Below are positions 21,930-30,134 of a stretch of 64,000 bases of DNA, one piece after another. This DNA comes from Halomonas meridiana (GTDB lineage: Bacteria; Pseudomonadota; Gammaproteobacteria; Pseudomonadales; Halomonadaceae). The notes below the pieces were generated by a model. That model was not told the DNA's origin, ran no database searches, and saw only the letters and a list, made by a program, of their open reading frames with translations. Positions within the stretch are counted from its first letter, which is position 1; the number at the start of each line of letters is the position of its first letter. The stretch is from the NCBI RefSeq assembly GCF_009846525.1, contig NZ_CP024621.1:3162001-3226000 (forward strand), in the 5' to 3' direction. The translations under genes and the position numbers were made by a program.

Positions 21930-22688
21930 TTAGCTGTCCTTGACGAACAGATAACCTTTGCTGCGCACGGTTTTGATGCGGTGCGGCTGATTGGGATCGT
22001 CGCCGATCTTGGGTCGTATACGCGAAACGCGCACGTCGATGGAGCGGTCCTGACCGTCGTACTTGATGCCGCGTAGGTCGCTAAAGATCTCCTCGCGGGT
22101 CAGCACGCGCCCTGCGTTACGCGCCAACAGCCACAGCAGATCGAACTCGGCGCTGGTGAGATCGATACGGTCGCCGGAGAGCCACGCTTCACGGGTGGCG
22201 TTGTCGATTTCCAGGTTTTCGAACTTCAGGCGCATCTCACCATCAGGGGCGGGGCCATCGGCACGCCGCAGCAGCGCGCGCATACGCGCCAACAGCACGC
22301 GCGGCTGTACGGGCTTGGGCACGTAGTCGTCTGCCCCCATTTCCAGCCCCAGCACTTGATCGAGATCGTCCGTGCGGGCGGTCAGCATCATGATAGGCCC
22401 CGCAAAATTGGGTCTCACGCGGCGGCAAATCGCCAAGCCATCTTCCCCCGGCAGCATGAGATCCAAGATCACCAGATCGGGCTGCAGCGTTAAAATGCGA
22501 TCGACCCCCTTGGCCCCATCCGCTTCCAAAGTGACTTGAAAGCCATTCGCCTCCAGGTAGTCGCGGGTGAGCTCCGCCAAGCGCTGATCGTCTTCGATGA
22601 TCAGCACGTGGTCCTGGTCGGGGTAGTCGGGGGTGACCGAATCCTGTGCCCCAAGTGCTTGAAATTGCTGTTCCAAGTGATCTACCAT
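21930..22688 (-). CDS. rstA: RstA-like OmpR-family response regulator
   Basis: Receiver domain (about 28-140) with acidic pocket IIEDDQRL, phosphorylatable Asp in LVILDLMLPGEDG near residue 74 and the conserved Lys in DDYVPKPVQPR. The C-terminal winged helix (about 155-252) reads FDLLWLLARNAGRVLTREEI and ends with LRGIKYDGQDRSIDVRVSRI and IKTVRSKGYLF, very close to E. coli RstA. In enterics RstA is PhoPQ-linked and controls acid and envelope genes; that role is not shown here. It is the first gene of the two-gene operon with the kinase. An N-terminal extension of about 25 residues before the receiver domain may mean a later start. Confidence 0.86.
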   Translation of the reverse strand: MVDHLEQQFQALGAQDSVTPDYPDQDHVLIIEDDQRLAELTRDYLEANGFQVTLEADGAKGVDRILTLQPDLVILDLMLPGEDGLAICRRVRPNFAGPIMMLTARTDDLDQVLGLEMGADDYVPKPVQPRVLLARMRALLRRADGPAPDGEMRLKFENLEIDNATREAWLSGDRIDLTSAEFDLLWLLARNAGRVLTREEIFSDLRGIKYDGQDRSIDVRVSRIRPKIGDDPNQPHRIKTVRSKGYLFVKDS

Positions 22689-22845
22689 CCTTTTTCTTCA
22701 CTCCGCTTAGGCAGTTTGTATTATCACCCGCTCACCCGTTGCAAAAGCAGGTTGTGATAGCTCCCAGGATACCTTAAAACCTCGCTAACGCCTGCCCCTT
22801 GATCAACGTTCGCCGGGCTTACCTTGCTGGGCGCCCTTCGCCAGC

Positions 22846-22874
22846 TTGATTCTTCAAACATCAGGCGCTAATGT
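22846..22874 (+). promoter_or_regulatory. Candidate promoter of the 47-residue small protein
   Basis: TTGATT (22846-22851, 4 of 6) and TAATGT (22869-22874, 3 of 6) are separated by exactly 17 nt and lie 42 nt before the start codon of the small gene. The hexamers are imperfect. Confidence 0.35.
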
Positions 22875-22915
22875 GAAGTGGCAAACTGTCGACAATCTGG
22901 CAGGAGGAGATCCCC

Positions 22916-23059
22916 ATGGGAGATGGCAAAGCCAAAAGTGTCATTAAACGTGTCTATGTACCCACACAAGTACGTGACCTGCCCAACGGAGAAAAGCTAA
23001 AGATCCCCGGGCACTACAAGGCACCGCCTAGCGATGCCAATGGCGCAATGGATGATTAG
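22916..23059 (+). CDS. Small conserved-looking orphan protein (47 residues)
   Basis: ATG at 22916 is preceded by a strong Shine-Dalgarno AGGAGGAG, and the frame runs to TAG at 23057. The protein starts MGDGKAKSVIKRVYVPTQ, continues with a VRDLPNGEKLKIPGHYK segment, and ends in an acidic Asp-Asp tail. It has no membrane segment, cysteine or signal peptide. It is a stand-alone unit: candidate promoter upstream and a terminator 25 nt after the stop. I do not recognise the family. The ribosome binding site, the neat transcription unit and the clean codon use argue that it is real. Confidence 0.7.
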   Translation: MGDGKAKSVIKRVYVPTQVRDLPNGEKLKIPGHYKAPPSDANGAMDD

Positions 23060-23084
23060 CCGCTGTTCACCGCGGTCTATATAG

Positions 23085-23116
23085 AAAAAGGCAGGCCACT
23101 AGGGCCTGCCTTTTTT
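23085..23116. terminator. Bidirectional terminator after the 47-residue gene
   Basis: A 13-bp stem (23085-23097 with 23103-23115) with a 5-nt loop; six T follow on the plus strand, and the A run on the left arm gives T on the minus strand for the convergent 59-residue gene. Confidence 0.9.
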
Positions 23117-23140
23117 ATACGCATACTGCCATGACGTTCG

Positions 23141-23320
23141 CTACCCTTTAGGGCCAAACAAGAACCAAGCAATCAGCCCAACGAGGGGAAATACCAGCAG
23201 CGCGATAATCCAAAGCAGTTTGGCCAGCCCACCGGCCGAACTCTTGGCGACTTTTACGATGGCCCATACGACAATGACGAGCCAGATCAAACCTAATAAA
23301 CCGCCGACTTCGATACCCAT
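23141..23320 (-). CDS. PLDc N-terminal-like small membrane protein
   Basis: A 59-residue protein with two membrane helices (GLLGLIWLVIVVWAIVKVAK and LLWIIALLVFPLVGLIAWFL) ending in FGPKG. This matches the 'phospholipase D nuclease N-terminal' (PLDc_N) two-helix family, which also occurs as stand-alone short proteins without the nuclease part. The ATG at 23320 has AAGGAGAG just upstream. The longer open frame to 23383 lacks a ribosome binding site. Function is unknown. Confidence 0.8.
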   Translation of the reverse strand: MGIEVGGLLGLIWLVIVVWAIVKVAKSSAGGLAKLLWIIALLVFPLVGLIAWFLFGPKG

Positions 23321-23392
23321 GTGTCTCTCCTTGCGTGTTAACGTCCATGAGCCTTCAGCTAAGCACATGCGTGGGCTAAACACAAACGGACA

Positions 23393-23908
23393 CTAAGGTT
23401 CTGGCAGCTTGAGCACCATCTCTCCCCCGCGTATTTCGATGGCTAACTGATTCAAAAAGCTCATGCCCAATAGGACCGTGTCGCGCTCCATACCGGGGCT
23501 GATGGAACCCTGCACATTGCGCATGCGTATGCCACCCAACGCCACTTCGTCTAGCTGGGTCAGGTTGCCCTCCACGCGACCATTGGCCGTGTTGAACCAA
23601 GCGCGCCGTCCAGGCGCCAAGCCCAGACGCTTGGCCAGCTCGGCAGGCACCGCCACGTAGGTGGCCCCGGTATCCAGCAAAAACGTGACGGGCTCTCCGT
23701 TGATGCGACCTGGTGCTTCAAAATGCCCCGCTCGGTTTCGCTTGAGCGTCACCGGGGCGTTATCCGGAGCGGTGTTCATCAGGTGCACATTCGGCTGCCA
23801 CATCTGCTCCAGGCCGCCTTGAATCCACCAAGTGCCCACTGCCATGAGCAGTACCCAAAATAGCAGCATCATCACGATGCCGCCGCGCTGCGGCCGGTGT
23901 GTCACCAT
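23393..23908 (-). CDS. Retropepsin-like aspartic protease (TIGR02281-type), membrane anchored
   Basis: An N-terminal membrane anchor (about residues 12-30, VMMLLFWVLLMAVGTWWIQ) is followed by a single retropepsin-like domain. The catalytic motif is LLDTGATYVAVP (DTG near residue 78), with a later ALGGIRMRNVQG and a hydrophobic-hydrophobic-Gly motif TVLLGMSFL. One DTG per chain implies activity as a dimer. The anchor places the protease domain in the periplasm. Length is 171 residues. The substrate is unknown. It follows the MFS gene by 16 nt on the same strand, so they are likely co-transcribed. Confidence 0.85.
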   Translation of the reverse strand: MVTHRPQRGGIVMMLLFWVLLMAVGTWWIQGGLEQMWQPNVHLMNTAPDNAPVTLKRNRAGHFEAPGRINGEPVTFLLDTGATYVAVPAELAKRLGLAPGRRAWFNTANGRVEGNLTQLDEVALGGIRMRNVQGSISPGMERDTVLLGMSFLNQLAIEIRGGEMVLKLPEP

Positions 23909-23924
23909 CGCTCACCTCGACGCA

Positions 23925-25271
23925 TCAGGCGCTTTTCCAGGCCACCGCTGCCTCACGGCCACGGCGCTCGTTGACGCCTACGCAAATCAGCATGGCCGTT
24001 ATGAACAGCCCCACACATAAAAGAATAGACGCTTGCAGGCCGATCAGCGTTTGCAATACGCCGAGCATGACGATCCCTAGCACCCCGGCGAGTTTGTTCG
24101 CCAGCCCCCAGAAACCGAAAAATTCCGCCGACTTTTCCAACGGCGAGAAGACCCCCACCAGCGCACGGCTCGCCGACTGACTGGATCCCAAACTCAACCC
24201 GGCCAAACAGCCCACGATCAAGAACACGTGCTGTGCTTGCCACTGCCACCCCCACTGCTGATTGAGCCATGCGGTCAATGCGGGAGTCGCCCAAATGGCC
24301 ACGATCGCGGCCACCCACAGAGCCAGGGTCATTTGGTAGGTGTGCTTGGCCCCGAGTTTATCCTGCAGAAAGCCAAACCCGATGGCCCCAGCCGCTGCCG
24401 TGATTTGTACGATGATGAACATGATGTTGCGCACGCTCTCATCCCACCCGATCACTTGCGCGCCATAAATAAAGGCAAAGGCGATAATGATATAGACCCC
24501 CGCCATGGAGAACAGCAGAGAGACTAAAAAGATACTTAAATCTTTGAAGTAACGGAGCTCTTGGAACGTGCCCAATAACCGCTGCTGGGCAATGTGACGA
24601 TAGGAGACACCGTGGGGTTTGGGCACGCCGCGCTCTTTAAGCCATAAGAACGTGGGAAGGGCGGCCACCAAGAAGAAGCCCGCCGCAAACGGCCCCACCC
24701 AGCGAATGCGCTCGTAGTTCTCGGCCGTGGCCTCACCCAGCACGACGAGGGTAAACCCAGCCGCCACCAAACCACCGATATAACCCAACGCCCAGCCAAA
24801 GCCGGAAATTTTGCCTAGCGCATCCGGCGGCCCCAATTCGGGTAAGAAGGCTGCGATAAACGACTCCCCCATGGAGTAAGCGTAGTTGGAGAGCACGATC
24901 AACAAGAGCCCCAACACCACGTAACCCGGCTCGACAAAATAGAGCATCGCCGTCGTCGCCACCGTTGCCATATAGCTAAATAGCAGAAAGCGTTTCTTTT
25001 CAGCACGGTAATCCATGATAGCGCCGCATAGTGGCGCACTGATCACCACCATCAAATAACTGATGGCGAGGGCAAGACTCCACAAAAAGTTGGCGAGTCG
25101 ATAACCATCATTACGATCCCCCACGATGACCGTGGTAAATAGTTCGCCAAACACCACGGTAATAATGAGCAGCGTGTAGGCCTGGTTAGCAAAGTCAAAC
25201 ATGGCCCAGCCGAAAATTTCGCGCCGGGTAGCATAGGTAGTGGCATTAGGCATGGCGGGTGCGGACGGCAT
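23925..25271 (-). CDS. MFS transporter of the Atg22/UMF1 type
   Basis: A 448-residue polytopic protein with about 12 membrane segments. The start REIFGWAMFDFANQAYTLLI is the signature of the UMF1 (unknown major facilitator 1, Atg22-like) family. Recognisable features are the ALISYLMVVISAPLCGAIMD-like loop 2-3 region and FSPLEKSAEFFGFWGLANKL near the C-terminus. The substrate is unknown; yeast Atg22 exports amino acids from vacuoles. A weak AAGAGAG precedes ATG 25271, and a second ATG six codons in is possible. Upstream of the aspartic protease gene. Confidence 0.85.
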   Translation of the reverse strand: MPSAPAMPNATTYATRREIFGWAMFDFANQAYTLLIITVVFGELFTTVIVGDRNDGYRLANFLWSLALAISYLMVVISAPLCGAIMDYRAEKKRFLLFSYMATVATTAMLYFVEPGYVVLGLLLIVLSNYAYSMGESFIAAFLPELGPPDALGKISGFGWALGYIGGLVAAGFTLVVLGEATAENYERIRWVGPFAAGFFLVAALPTFLWLKERGVPKPHGVSYRHIAQQRLLGTFQELRYFKDLSIFLVSLLFSMAGVYIIIAFAFIYGAQVIGWDESVRNIMFIIVQITAAAGAIGFGFLQDKLGAKHTYQMTLALWVAAIVAIWATPALTAWLNQQWGWQWQAQHVFLIVGCLAGLSLGSSQSASRALVGVFSPLEKSAEFFGFWGLANKLAGVLGIVMLGVLQTLIGLQASILLCVGLFITAMLICVGVNERRGREAAVAWKSA

Positions 25272-25363
25272 ATCAGCGCTCTCTTAAAAAGAGTCATAAG
25301 AGTATCAGTTAGCAGTATCGCACCGCTATCAAGGTCGTTAACAGATTAGAGGTGACAGACACA

Positions 25364-25389
25364 CAAAGTTACTCTAACTTTGCTAGATT
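25364..25389 (+). promoter_or_regulatory. Promoter with overlapping palindrome before the SBP-SBP-diguanylate cyclase cassette
   Basis: CAAAGTTA (25364-25371) and TAACTTTG (25375-25382) form a perfect 8-bp palindrome with CTC in the centre. It runs directly into an extended -10 element TGC-TAGATT (25381-25389). The palindrome therefore covers the spacer and -35 zone, where a repressor would block polymerase. Transcription would start near 25396, close to the first start codon at 25415. Confidence 0.5.
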
Positions 25390-25414
25390 CATTTAATAAC
25401 AGGGACGCAGTTAG

Positions 25415-26218
25415 ATGGCGCATGGCAACGTTATAAAAAAGCGTTTACTCGCCACCCTTTCGCTGCTGTTAGGGTGTGCTGGGGGCACCGCCACTCTGTT
25501 TGCCGACCGTGTTTTGGCTGACGACTCAACGGCATCGCTGTCATCTCTGACGTTTATCACCGAAGAGTACCCGCCTTACAACTATTTAGACGGTGACCGC
25601 ATCGCGGGCACCTCCGTCGAGCTACTTCAGGCCATGCTGGCCCAAATGGGCACCTCCCTGGATAAGAGGGAGATACGCTATTATCCCTGGGTACGCGGCT
25701 ACGAACTCGCCTTGCAGCGGCCAAATACGGTGCTGTTTTCCACCACTCGTACGCCGAGCCGAGAGTCGCGCTTTCACTGGGTAGGCCCCATTGCCCAGGA
25801 CCATGTGGTACTGCTTGCACGCCAGGGAGCGAACATTCGCGTGACCTCGGTGGACGATGCCGTTGAACAGGGGCTGAGCGTGGCGGTCATTCGCGAAGAC
25901 ATTGGTGCCCAGGCACTGATCGAAGCGGGCTACCCAGACGCGCTGGTGCGACCGGCCATGGATAATCGCAGCGCGCTGCATATGTTGCTTCATGAGCGCG
26001 TCGATTTGTGGGCGTACAGTACCGATGTCGCCCAGTGGATTGCCGAACAAGCCGGCTACCCTGCAGAGATCGTGGTGCCGCTCTACACGCTGAGCGAATC
26101 TTACCTATACTTTGCGCTGAACCCTGAGACGGACCCGCGTCTCGTTGCTCAGTTGCAGCAGGCCTTCGAGCGCGTCACGTCGCTCTCGCTGGCCACACAG
26201 GCAGGTAGCGATGGTTAA
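25415..26218 (+). CDS. Periplasmic solute-binding protein (SBP_bac_3), first of a pair
   Basis: A 267-residue family 3 periplasmic binding protein. The signal peptide covers about residues 1-36 (KKRLLATLSLLLGCAGGTATLF). The mature part starts near LTFITEEYPPYNYLDGDRIA and contains YYPWVRGYELALQRPNTVLF, then STTRTPSRESRFHWVGP, a block shared with the next gene. No ABC permease or ATPase is nearby. The neighbours are a second binding protein and a diguanylate cyclase, so a sensory role is likely. Ligand unknown; family members bind polar amino acids or similar small molecules. Confidence 0.85.
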   Translation: MAHGNVIKKRLLATLSLLLGCAGGTATLFADRVLADDSTASLSSLTFITEEYPPYNYLDGDRIAGTSVELLQAMLAQMGTSLDKREIRYYPWVRGYELALQRPNTVLFSTTRTPSRESRFHWVGPIAQDHVVLLARQGANIRVTSVDDAVEQGLSVAVIREDIGAQALIEAGYPDALVRPAMDNRSALHMLLHERVDLWAYSTDVAQWIAEQAGYPAEIVVPLYTLSESYLYFALNPETDPRLVAQLQQAFERVTSLSLATQAGSDG

Positions 26219-26945
26219 TCGATCGATCTTTCCCGCCAAGCCCTACTGGCTGGTCATTGCGTTTGGCGCGCTGCTGATGGGCATGAGCCACGCCAGCCGC
26301 GCGCAACTCCCGTTTCTCACGATCAATACCGAAGAGTACCCGCCGTTTAATTTTCAAAATGCCCAAGGCGAGGTCGATGGCACCGCCACCCGGCAGCTAC
26401 GCCATGCGTTGGAGAGCGCCGGGATCGAGGCTCGCTTTCGCCTGCTACCCTGGGCACGCGCCTACACCGAAGCAAGGTTGAGGGAGTATCACTGCGTCTA
26501 CTCCACCACCCGCACTCCCGCCCGGGAACCGCTATTTCATTGGGTAGGGCCGCTGGTGATCAACGAGTGGTCGGCTTTCGGCTTGGTGGAGCGTCAACTG
26601 GACCTAGCCGCGCTTACCCACTTACACGAGTGGCGCGTCGGCAGCTTTCGCGAAGATGCCGTTGGTGATTACGTCGCCAGCCAAGGGGTCGACGTGCTGC
26701 GCGCGCCCACCGAACGGGAGAACATGGCTCGGCTGGGCGCCGGGCTCGTGGATGTCATCGTCACCGGACGGGCCACCGCTGAACAGCTGGCGGAAGAAGC
26801 AAACATCGCCATCGAACACTTGTTCACCTTCTATTACGCGCCGCTCTACCTCGCCTGCCACCCTAGCGTCGAGCGCAGCGTGATCGAGCAACTGCAGCGC
26901 CACTTAGACACACCCCCCACCCCCCGTATGGAGCCTCTGCCTTGA
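26211..26945 (+). CDS. Periplasmic solute-binding protein (SBP_bac_3), second of a pair
   Basis: A 244-residue binding protein with a signal peptide (about 1-32, ending ASRA-QLP). It shares EEYPPFNF, LPWARAYTEARL and STTRTPAREPLFHWVGP with the upstream protein, so the two look like an old duplication, though other regions have diverged. The ATG at 26211 overlaps the end of the first gene by 8 nt, and its own stop overlaps the next start by 3 nt, indicating tight coupling. The longer open frame to 26145 lies inside the first gene. Ligand unknown. Confidence 0.84.
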   Translation: MVNRSIFPAKPYWLVIAFGALLMGMSHASRAQLPFLTINTEEYPPFNFQNAQGEVDGTATRQLRHALESAGIEARFRLLPWARAYTEARLREYHCVYSTTRTPAREPLFHWVGPLVINEWSAFGLVERQLDLAALTHLHEWRVGSFREDAVGDYVASQGVDVLRAPTERENMARLGAGLVDVIVTGRATAEQLAEEANIAIEHLFTFYYAPLYLACHPSVERSVIEQLQRHLDTPPTPRMEPLP

Positions 26946-28207
26946 GTGTCGCCAAGCCCTCTCTCGCCAGCGGTCGCTTGACGCTCAAGCAGGCACTGCT
27001 GACGCTGATGATCGCTATAATGATCAGTTTGGTATCTGGAAGCATCGAGCTGCTTGGGCACGCCAGCAGCATGCGCGAAGACGTGCAAAAGCGCACCCTG
27101 CAACAACTGGCCATCGTCAACGGCGCGGCGGCCGAGGCAGCCTTTCAGCTCAATCCCGATTTAGCGCATCAAATCGCCTTTGGCTTGTTCAGCAATAGCG
27201 ACATCGCTCAAGTGGCGATTCGCGACGATTTTGGCCGGGCGCTGGCGGAGTTCTACCCCTCTCAACCCACGACCACCAGCTGGCTCGGCCAGCGGCTGTT
27301 TGGCGATATCGTCGACCATGAGATGCCGCTGCGCTACTACATGGGCAGCGACATGCCCGAAGCGACGGTCGGCCATATCTCGTTGACCCTGGATGCCACC
27401 TACCTCACCCAGGAATTTTTAGCGCGGGGCTACACCGTCGTCGGTAGGAGCGTGCTGGAAGCCTTTTTACTGAGCAGCTTGGTCATTGCGCTATTTCATA
27501 TCTTCATCACGCGCCCGCTGTTGAAGGTACATGCCGCCATCACCCAAACCGACCCAGCGCGCCCAGGCCAGTGGCCCAAACCCACGCTGAAAGGCCACCA
27601 CGACGACGAGTTGGGCCATTTGGTCGAGAGCTTGGACCACCTACTCAATGCCTTTCAGTCAGGGCTGGAGCAGCGCGACCATCTTCACCAGCTCTCCCAG
27701 TACGACGGATTGACGGGGGTGGCCAACCGTCGCCACTTCGATATGTTCATTGCTCAGCAGTGGCAGTGGGCGCATCGCGCCAAACGGCCGCTCTCGGTGA
27801 TCTTCATCGATATCGACAATTTCAAAGAGTTTAACGACCACTACGGCCACGCCATGGGCGACGATACGTTGCGGGCGGTGGCAACGGCGCTGAACCAATG
27901 CATCGACCCCAGCCGCGACCTGCTGGCACGCTACGGCGGCGAAGAGTTCATTTGTGTGCTGCCTGGCAAAGCCAGCGGCGAGGCAAAGTGCGTCGCCAAC
28001 TGTCTGCGCCAGGCGGTTCTCTCTCTTGCCATTCCTCACGCCTACTCCAGCACCCACTCCCACCTGACGGCCAGCATGGGCGTGGCCACCATGACGTCCG
28101 AGCAGCCGCTCAGCACCGACGACCTGCTCGGTCTTGCCGACCAGCAGCTCTATCTGGCCAAACGGCGCGGGCGTAACCGTGTCGAGATACACGAACGCCC
28201 GGCGTAG
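26942..28207 (+). CDS. Membrane-bound diguanylate cyclase
   Basis: A 421-residue protein. Membrane helix 1 (about 16-38) and helix 2 (about 165-188) flank a periplasmic domain of about 125 residues. A HAMP-like linker follows, then a GGDEF domain (about 255-415) with LTGVANRRHFD, FIDIDNFKEFNDHYGH and the active-site GGEEF near residue 335, intact for c-di-GMP synthesis. The inhibitory I-site position reads PSRD instead of RxxD, so product inhibition is probably absent. Start is TTG 26942, with GGAG about 9 nt upstream, overlapping the previous stop. Likely regulated by the two binding proteins. Confidence 0.87.
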   Translation: MSVAKPSLASGRLTLKQALLTLMIAIMISLVSGSIELLGHASSMREDVQKRTLQQLAIVNGAAAEAAFQLNPDLAHQIAFGLFSNSDIAQVAIRDDFGRALAEFYPSQPTTTSWLGQRLFGDIVDHEMPLRYYMGSDMPEATVGHISLTLDATYLTQEFLARGYTVVGRSVLEAFLLSSLVIALFHIFITRPLLKVHAAITQTDPARPGQWPKPTLKGHHDDELGHLVESLDHLLNAFQSGLEQRDHLHQLSQYDGLTGVANRRHFDMFIAQQWQWAHRAKRPLSVIFIDIDNFKEFNDHYGHAMGDDTLRAVATALNQCIDPSRDLLARYGGEEFICVLPGKASGEAKCVANCLRQAVLSLAIPHAYSSTHSHLTASMGVATMTSEQPLSTDDLLGLADQQLYLAKRRGRNRVEIHERPA

Positions 28208-28221
28208 CCGGGCGTTTTTTT
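28194..28221 (+). terminator. Terminator of the SBP-SBP-diguanylate cyclase cassette
   Basis: A 10-bp stem (28194-28203 with 28207-28216) with a GTA loop and a run of seven T. The left arm overlaps the last codons and the loop overlaps the stop of the cyclase gene. Confidence 0.88.
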
Positions 28222-28240
28222 GCTCTCCATGGGCACGTCG

Positions 28241-28387
28241 TCACAACAGCCAGTGGGCAATCACCGCTGAGATCCCTACTACCATGGCAGTGACCACCGC
28301 GATGGTGACGATGCGATCTAGCCAGCGGTCGAAGGCAACCCCTTTGGGCTGCCTTCGCGTTGCCCCGTGACGTCCCTGTCGAGCCAT
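28241..28387 (-). CDS. Small single-pass membrane protein downstream of the BCCT gene (48 residues)
   Basis: Reading the minus strand from ATG at 28387 gives 48 residues. A very basic N-terminus (MARQGRHGATRRQPKG) is followed by DRWLDRIVTIAVVTAMVVG and then ISAVIAHWLL, one membrane helix with a positive-inside orientation that keeps the N-terminus cytoplasmic. It lies 44 nt after the BCCT stop on the same strand. Just upstream, ATG 28404 (after GAGGAAG) encodes METAC and a stop whose TAA overlaps the ATG at 28387 (TAATG). The family is not recognised. It may be a small partner of the transporter, but that is inference. Confidence 0.6.
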   Translation of the reverse strand: MARQGRHGATRRQPKGVAFDRWLDRIVTIAVVTAMVVGISAVIAHWLL

Positions 28388-28431
28388 TAGCACGCTGTTT
28401 CCATGGGTGCTTCCTCTATTGAAGCCGTTGT

Positions 28432-30057
28432 TTAACTATTGATGCGCCGGTTGACCACGCTGGGCGCACGGCGCAGCCGCTCCTCTTCACCAAGCTGCTC
28501 GGCTTCGAACGCATCGGCCCCTACCGGGGTTTCACCGTGGCGACGGTAGAGCTGGGTCAGCATGGCTTTGCGGTCTGCGCGCAGTTCGCGCACCAGCACG
28601 ATGACCATCATATACAGAATGAAGGTAAACGGTAGCGCTGAGAGCACGGCGGCCGACTGCAATCCAGACAGCCCCCCAGCCACGATGAGCGTCAGACAGA
28701 TCGCCGCAATAAGTACCCCCCACACTACCCGCTTATAGAGCGGCGGATTGATGGAGCCGTTGTCGGTCATCTGCGCCACAATATACGAAGCGGAGTCGGC
28801 TGACGTCACCAAGAAGATGAAAATCAGCAGCATGGCCACGACGGACAGCACCCCGGAGAACGGCATGAGATCGAACATCTCGAACAGGGCAACGGTGATG
28901 TTGGCCTCGGTCGCGGCCGCCAAGCCAACATCGGCACCGCTCATCTCCAGGTTGAGTGCGGCACCGCCAAATACGCCGATCCACAGGCACGCCAAGAGCG
29001 GCGGCACGAACAGCACCCCGAAGACGTACTCTTTGATGGTACGGCCACGGGAAACCCGCGCAACGAAGGTGCCAACGAAAGGCGACCAAGCAATGACCCA
29101 TGCCCAATAGAAGATGGTCCAGCTACTGGCCCACTGATTGTCGCTGTAGGGCGAAATTCGCAGGCTCATGCCAATGAAGTTCTGAAGATAGTCACCGATC
29201 CCGAGCGTGATGGTCTCAAGAATGGCAATGGTCGGGCCAGTGAACAGCACGTAAAGCATCAGGCCAATACACAGCGCCATGTTCAGGTTGGAGAGCCGTT
29301 TAATGCCTTTATCGAGTCCTGACCAGGTCGACGCCATGTACGCACAAAACATCACGAAGAGAATGACGAATTGCCAAAACCCGTTCTCCGGCAGGCCAAA
29401 GACCGCGTTGAGACCGCCGTTCATTTGTAAGACGCCAAGCCCCAGCGACGTCGCCACTCCCATGACGGTGGCCACCACGGCAAAGACATCCAACCAAGAC
29501 GCATAAGGGCGAATACGAGGATGCTTGGCCGTGACCGACGACAACACTGACGACACCAGCCCCGCCTGCCCTTTACGGAATTGAAAGTACGCAATGATCA
29601 GCCCGACGACAGAGAACGCTGCCCACTGGTGAATCCCCCAGTTGAAGTAGCTGTACTGGATGGCGTAGCGAGCAGCCGCTTCGCTCTCGCCGGGCACATC
29701 TCCGTAAGGCGGATTGAGGTAGTGCGTCATGGGTTCCGCCATGCCGTAAAACACCAAGCCTACCCCAAAACCTGCCGCCAGCAGCATGCTGATCCAGGAG
29801 AAGAACCCGTAGCTCGGCGTACTGTCCTGTGGGCCCAGGCGCACTTTGCCGTATTTACTCAGTGCCAGGCCAATCAGAAAAACGACAAAGCCAAACACTG
29901 AAAAAAGATAAAACCAGCCAAACAGTTCGGTGATGGATGTCAGCGCCGACTCCGCTGCGTTACCAAACGCTTCTGGAAAAGAGGCCCCCACCACCACTAA
30001 ACCGAAAATAATCACAGCCGATGCGATAAACACCGACTTACCTCCATGGTTTGTCAT
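28432..30057 (-). CDS. BCCT-family transporter (betaine/carnitine/choline type)
   Basis: A 541-residue polytopic protein with the 12-segment BCCT layout. Marker regions are AAGFGVGLVFYGMAEP (the Gly-rich motif in segment 1), FNWGIHQWAAFSVVGLIIAY and the signature WTIFYWAWVIAWSPFVGTFV with its Trp box, followed by ARVSRGRTIKEY. BCCT carriers import compatible solutes with Na+ or H+. The Gly-rich stretch GxGxG resembles the Na+-coupled betaine members, but the substrate is not settled. The cytoplasmic C-terminal tail is about 50 residues. The ATG at 30057 fits better than the frame start at 30084, which lacks a Shine-Dalgarno. The gene fits a halotolerant lifestyle. Confidence 0.9.
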   Translation of the reverse strand: MTNHGGKSVFIASAVIIFGLVVVGASFPEAFGNAAESALTSITELFGWFYLFSVFGFVVFLIGLALSKYGKVRLGPQDSTPSYGFFSWISMLLAAGFGVGLVFYGMAEPMTHYLNPPYGDVPGESEAAARYAIQYSYFNWGIHQWAAFSVVGLIIAYFQFRKGQAGLVSSVLSSVTAKHPRIRPYASWLDVFAVVATVMGVATSLGLGVLQMNGGLNAVFGLPENGFWQFVILFVMFCAYMASTWSGLDKGIKRLSNLNMALCIGLMLYVLFTGPTIAILETITLGIGDYLQNFIGMSLRISPYSDNQWASSWTIFYWAWVIAWSPFVGTFVARVSRGRTIKEYVFGVLFVPPLLACLWIGVFGGAALNLEMSGADVGLAAATEANITVALFEMFDLMPFSGVLSVVAMLLIFIFLVTSADSASYIVAQMTDNGSINPPLYKRVVWGVLIAAICLTLIVAGGLSGLQSAAVLSALPFTFILYMMVIVLVRELRADRKAMLTQLYRRHGETPVGADAFEAEQLGEEERLRRAPSVVNRRINS

Positions 30058-30134
30058 AGCACCACCCTGGTTAATGAACAACATACGTTCATAAAAGTCA
30101 TCGCTTATTAACGCTCATCGATAGCAGCTCATAA

